The position numbers were made by a program, and so were the translations under genes. The notes below the pieces were generated by a model, which worked only from the letters and a program-made list of their open reading frames with translations, did not search any database and was not told the origin of the DNA. Below, in pieces: positions 60,816-64,000 of a stretch of 64,000 bases of DNA (position 1 is its first letter; every line of letters begins with the position of its first letter). Location: NCBI RefSeq assembly GCF_044457565.1, contig NZ_JBITGZ010000027.1:32228-96227 (forward strand). The letters run 5' to 3'. The stretch comes from Kitasatospora sp044457565 (GTDB taxonomy: Bacteria > Actinomycetota > Actinomycetes > Streptomycetales > Streptomycetaceae).

Positions 60816-63797
60816 GTGACGGGATCCGCCGGATCCACCGACGCCGCCGCCCGCGAGCTGGCCCACGCCCTGGCCTCGGCACTGCGCGGCGAGGTGCGCT
60901 TCGGCCCCGCCGAGCGGACGGTCTACAGTCACGACGCGTCCAACTACCGCCACCTGCCGCTCGGCGTGGTCAAACCCGCCGACGCCGACGACGTCCGCGC
61001 CGCCCTCGCCCTCTGCCGCCAGCACGGCGTGCCCGTGCTGGCCCGCGGCTCCGGCACCAGCATCGGCGGCCAGGCCATCAGCCCCGGCGCGGTGGTACTG
61101 GACTTCCGGCGGCACCTGGGCCGCGTCCTGGAGGTCGACCCCGAGCGCCGCACGGCCAGGGTCGAGCCCGGCACCGTACTGGACGACCTCCAGGCCGCCG
61201 TCCGCCCGTACGGCCTGCGGTTCGGCCCAGACCCGTCGACCCACAGCCGCTGCACCCTCGGCGGCATGATCGGCAACGACTCCTGCGGCTCGCACTCGGT
61301 GGCCTGGGGCCGCACCTGCGACAACGTCGAGTCGCTGGACCTGCTGCTCGCCGACGGCACCGAGCTGACCGTCGGCGGCCCGCTGACCGCCGATCAGCGC
61401 CGGCGGCTGCGCGACCTGCCGGGCCGGGCGGGCGAGGTGCACCGCGCCCTGCTGGACCTCACCGAACGGAACCTCGCGGCCATCCGCCAGGGCATGCCCG
61501 CCCTGGCCCGGCGCACCTCCGGCTACCCGCTGGACGCCCTGCTCCCCGAGAACGGCCACGACCTGGCCCGCGCCCTGACCGGCACCGAGGGCACCTGCGC
61601 GGTACTCCTCGGCGCCACCGTACGGCTGGTCCGGGCCCCGGCCGCCCGCGCGCTGGTGGTCGCGGGCTACCCGGACGAGAGCGCCGCCGCCGACGCCGTC
61701 CCCGCGCTGCTGCCACTGCGCCCGCTCACCGTCGAGGGCATGGCCGCCGACCTGATCGCCGCGCTGCTGGCGGCCGGCCGGCGCCCGCCCGCGCTGGACC
61801 GGCTGCCGGACGGCGCCTGCTGGCTGTTCCTGGAGGCGGGCGGCGCCACCGCGGCCGAGGCACTGGACGCCGCCCGCGCCCTGGCGGACGCCGTACGGCG
61901 CGAGCGCACCGCCACCGTCACGGTGGTGACCGACCCCGGCGAGCAGCGCCAGCTCTGGGCGGTCCGGGAGGCCGGCGCCGGCATCGTCACCCGGCTGCCC
62001 CCGAGCGGCTCCGGGCCCGCCGGCGGCGCCGAGGCCTGGCCCGGCTGGGAGGACTCCGCCGTACCCCCGGAGCGGCTCGGCGGATACCTGCGCGACCTGC
62101 GGGCCCTGCTGCACCGGCACGGGCTGCGCGGCATCCCGTACGGGCACTTCGGCGAGGGCTGCGTCCACCTGCGGATCGACTTCCCGCTGACGAAGCCTCA
62201 GGGGAGCGCGGCCTTCCGGGAGTTCATGGAGCAGGCGGCCGACCTGGTGGTCTCCCACGGCGGCTCGCTCTCCGGCGAGCACGGCGACGGCCAGGCCCGC
62301 GCCGAGCTGCTGCCCCGGATGTACCCGCCGCAGATCATCGAGCTGTTCGGCCGGTTCAAGCGGATCTGGGACCCGGAGAACCTGCTCAACCCCGGCAACC
62401 TGGTCGACCCGCGCCCGCTCGACGCCGACCTGCGCTTCGCCGGGCCGGTACGGGAGCTGCCGCTCGCCCTCCCCTACGAGCAGGACGGCGGCAGCCTGCT
62501 GACGGCCGTGCACCGCTGCGTCGGCGTCGCCAAGTGCGTGGACACCAGCACCGGCGTGATGTGCCCGAGCTACATGGCCACCGGCGAGGAGCGGCACTCC
62601 ACCCGCGGCCGGGCGCGGCTGCTCGCCGAGATGCTGCGCGGCGAAGCGGTGCCGGACGGCTGGCGTTCGGAGGAGGTACGGGAGGCGCTGGACCTGTGCC
62701 TCGGGTGCAAGGGCTGCGCGAGCGACTGCCCGGTGCACGTCGACATGGCGACGTACAAGGCGGAGTTCCTCCACCAGCACTACCGGCACCGGCCGCGCCC
62801 CGCGTCGCACCTGTCGATGGGCTGGCTGCCGCTCTGGCTGCGGGCGGTGGCGCTGGCCCCGGGCGTGGCCAACCGGATCGCCGGCTCCGCGCTGGCGGGG
62901 CCGCTGAAGCGGATCGCGGGGATCGACCGGAGGCGGGCGATCCCGCTCTTCCCGCCGGAGACCTTCACCCGCTGGTTCCGCCGCCGCCCGGACCGGGCCG
63001 CCCCACCCATCGGCCCGGGGCCGTCCGACGCCACCGCCGCGGCCTCCCGCCGGGTGCTGCTCTGGCCGGACACCTTCTCCGACCACCTCCAGCCCGAGGT
63101 GCTCCGCGCCGCGGTGGAGGTCCTCGAACACCTCGGCTTCACCGTGGAGCTGCCCTCCGGCCCGGTCTGCTGCGGCCTGACCTGGGTCTCCACCGGCCAG
63201 CTGGACACCGCCCGCCGGGTGATGCGGCGCAGCCTGCGCGCGCTGCCCGACGACCTGCCGATCATCGGCATGGACCCCAGCTGCACGGCGGCACTGCGCG
63301 AGGAGCTGCCCAAGCTGCTCGGCGCGGACGGCAGGCCGGTGGCCGCCCGCACCCGCACCTTCGCGGAGTTCCTGGACGAGCACGCGGCCGGCGTGGAGCT
63401 GCCCGAGGTACGGGCGAGCGCCATCACCCAGACGCACTGCCACCAGCACTCCGTGCTCGGCACCGAGGCCGACCGGCGAATCGAGGCGAGGATGGGCCTG
63501 GAGAACCGCGTCCTGGACTCCGGCTGCTGCGGGCTGGCGGGCAACTTCGGCTTCGAACGGGGCCACTACGAGGTCTCGGCGGCCGTCGCGGAGCGGGTCC
63601 TGCTCCCCGAGGTGCGCGCGGCCGCCCCCGAGACGGTGATCCTGGCGGACGGCTACTCCTGCCGCACCCAGATCAGCCAACTCGCAGACGGCCGAAGGGC
63701 GTTGCACCTCGCCCAGCTGATCCACCGGGCCATCACGGAGCAGCCCGCCACAGCCGAGCAGCCGAACGGCCCCCGCCCGGGGCCCGGAGACCCATAG
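60816..63797 (+). CDS. FAD-linked oxidase fused to 4Fe-4S/CCG oxidoreductase (D-2-hydroxyacid dehydrogenase type)
   Basis: A 993-residue fusion. FAD-binding PCMH domain (about 40-230, RGSGTSIGGQA, GGMIGNDSCGSHS), FAD-linked C-terminal domain (about 270-530, GHFGEGCVHLRIDF, SLSGEHGDGQAR), two ferredoxin-type clusters (CVGVAKCVDTSTGVMCP, then CLGCKGCASDCPVH) and CCG domains (about 730-990; PVCCGLT, GCCGLAGNFG). This is the YdiJ/Dld-like architecture that oxidises D-lactate, D-2-hydroxyglutarate or similar and passes electrons to quinone. GTG 60816 is set by GGGAGG at 60804-60809. The gap 60523-60815 holds only C-rich CCGCCACACC repeats. Confidence 0.92.
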   Translation: MTGSAGSTDAAARELAHALASALRGEVRFGPAERTVYSHDASNYRHLPLGVVKPADADDVRAALALCRQHGVPVLARGSGTSIGGQAISPGAVVLDFRRHLGRVLEVDPERRTARVEPGTVLDDLQAAVRPYGLRFGPDPSTHSRCTLGGMIGNDSCGSHSVAWGRTCDNVESLDLLLADGTELTVGGPLTADQRRRLRDLPGRAGEVHRALLDLTERNLAAIRQGMPALARRTSGYPLDALLPENGHDLARALTGTEGTCAVLLGATVRLVRAPAARALVVAGYPDESAAADAVPALLPLRPLTVEGMAADLIAALLAAGRRPPALDRLPDGACWLFLEAGGATAAEALDAARALADAVRRERTATVTVVTDPGEQRQLWAVREAGAGIVTRLPPSGSGPAGGAEAWPGWEDSAVPPERLGGYLRDLRALLHRHGLRGIPYGHFGEGCVHLRIDFPLTKPQGSAAFREFMEQAADLVVSHGGSLSGEHGDGQARAELLPRMYPPQIIELFGRFKRIWDPENLLNPGNLVDPRPLDADLRFAGPVRELPLALPYEQDGGSLLTAVHRCVGVAKCVDTSTGVMCPSYMATGEERHSTRGRARLLAEMLRGEAVPDGWRSEEVREALDLCLGCKGCASDCPVHVDMATYKAEFLHQHYRHRPRPASHLSMGWLPLWLRAVALAPGVANRIAGSALAGPLKRIAGIDRRRAIPLFPPETFTRWFRRRPDRAAPPIGPGPSDATAAASRRVLLWPDTFSDHLQPEVLRAAVEVLEHLGFTVELPSGPVCCGLTWVSTGQLDTARRVMRRSLRALPDDLPIIGMDPSCTAALREELPKLLGADGRPVAARTRTFAEFLDEHAAGVELPEVRASAITQTHCHQHSVLGTEADRRIEARMGLENRVLDSGCCGLAGNFGFERGHYEVSAAVAERVLLPEVRAAAPETVILADGYSCRTQISQLADGRRALHLAQLIHRAITEQPATAEQPNGPRPGPGDP

Positions 63798-63865
63798 GCC
63801 CGGCGGAGGGCGCCGGCCGTCGGAGCTGAAACCCGTCGGCACACAGCCCGGACGGCACACAGTGC

Positions 63866-64000
<135 letters not shown>

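Overview
This is about 64 kb of very GC-rich (over 70% by eye) actinobacterial chromosome, almost certainly Streptomyces or a close relative such as Kitasatospora. The evidence is strong third-position GC bias, frequent GTG/TTG starts with GGAGG-type ribosome sites, a SARP/AfsR-type regulator, LAxTG sortase substrates, SpoIIE-like phosphatases with PAS/GAF domains, a partner-switching sigma-factor set, a S. griseus-trypsin-like protease and many signal-peptide proteins. No rRNA, tRNA, CRISPR array, insertion sequence or prophage was seen. It reads as ordinary chromosome rather than an island.

Layout. 0.3-4.6 kb: envelope block (Pro/Thr-rich membrane protein, fused polysaccharide deacetylase/glycosyltransferase, LAxTG surface protein) with a PHO-box-like repeat upstream. 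4.8-7.3 kb: prolyl iminopeptidase, possible gene remnants, tandem universal stress protein. 7.3-11.1 kb: LppU-like protein, ECF-type sigma factor, Pro/Gln-repeat ParA/MinD-like ATPase and a methyltransferase. 11.3-20.6 kb: golvesin-type surface protein, AfsR-like SARP-NB-ARC-TPR regulator, a repeat-containing unknown, and a PAS-GAF-SpoIIE-HATPase protein whose phosphatase motifs look dead. 20.7-24.8 kb: MpaB/DUF2236 oxygenase and two exported hydrolases (M4 protease, PI-PLC). 24.9-27.0 kb: SigB/F-type sigma factor, anti-sigma-like kinase and STAS protein. 27.4-36.4 kb: four methyltransferase or rhodanese genes, M1 peptidase, acylphosphatase-deacetylase operon, Fpg/Nei glycosylase and SRPBCC protein.

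36.5-38.7 kb: membrane protein, DsbA-like thioredoxin and VKOR, probably a disulfide-forming system for exported proteins. 38.8-48.4 kb: small conserved proteins, an intact SpoIIE-type phosphatase, HPP membrane protein, succinate-semialdehyde dehydrogenase, MGDG-synthase-like glycosyltransferase with a PHO-like site, and a DHA2 exporter. 48.4-51.3 kb: secreted protein divergent from a NarL-type two-component system, with two identical palindromes between them. 51.4-60.5 kb: metallophosphoesterase, amino acid permease, XRE regulator, trypsin, EI24 protein, aggregation-promoting-factor-like wall protein and a GT2. 60.8-63.8 kb: a 993-residue FAD/Fe-S oxidoreductase. The last about 135 bases are near-pure C/G runs and look like an assembly or read artefact.

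Two themes recur: export or wall remodelling (deacetylases, peptidases, PI-PLC, DsbA-VKOR) and regulation by phosphatase/kinase/STAS partner switching. The most interesting leads are the degenerate SpoIIE phosphatase beside the repeat protein and AfsR-like regulator, the paired palindromes at the two-component system, and PHO-box-like repeats at two envelope loci.
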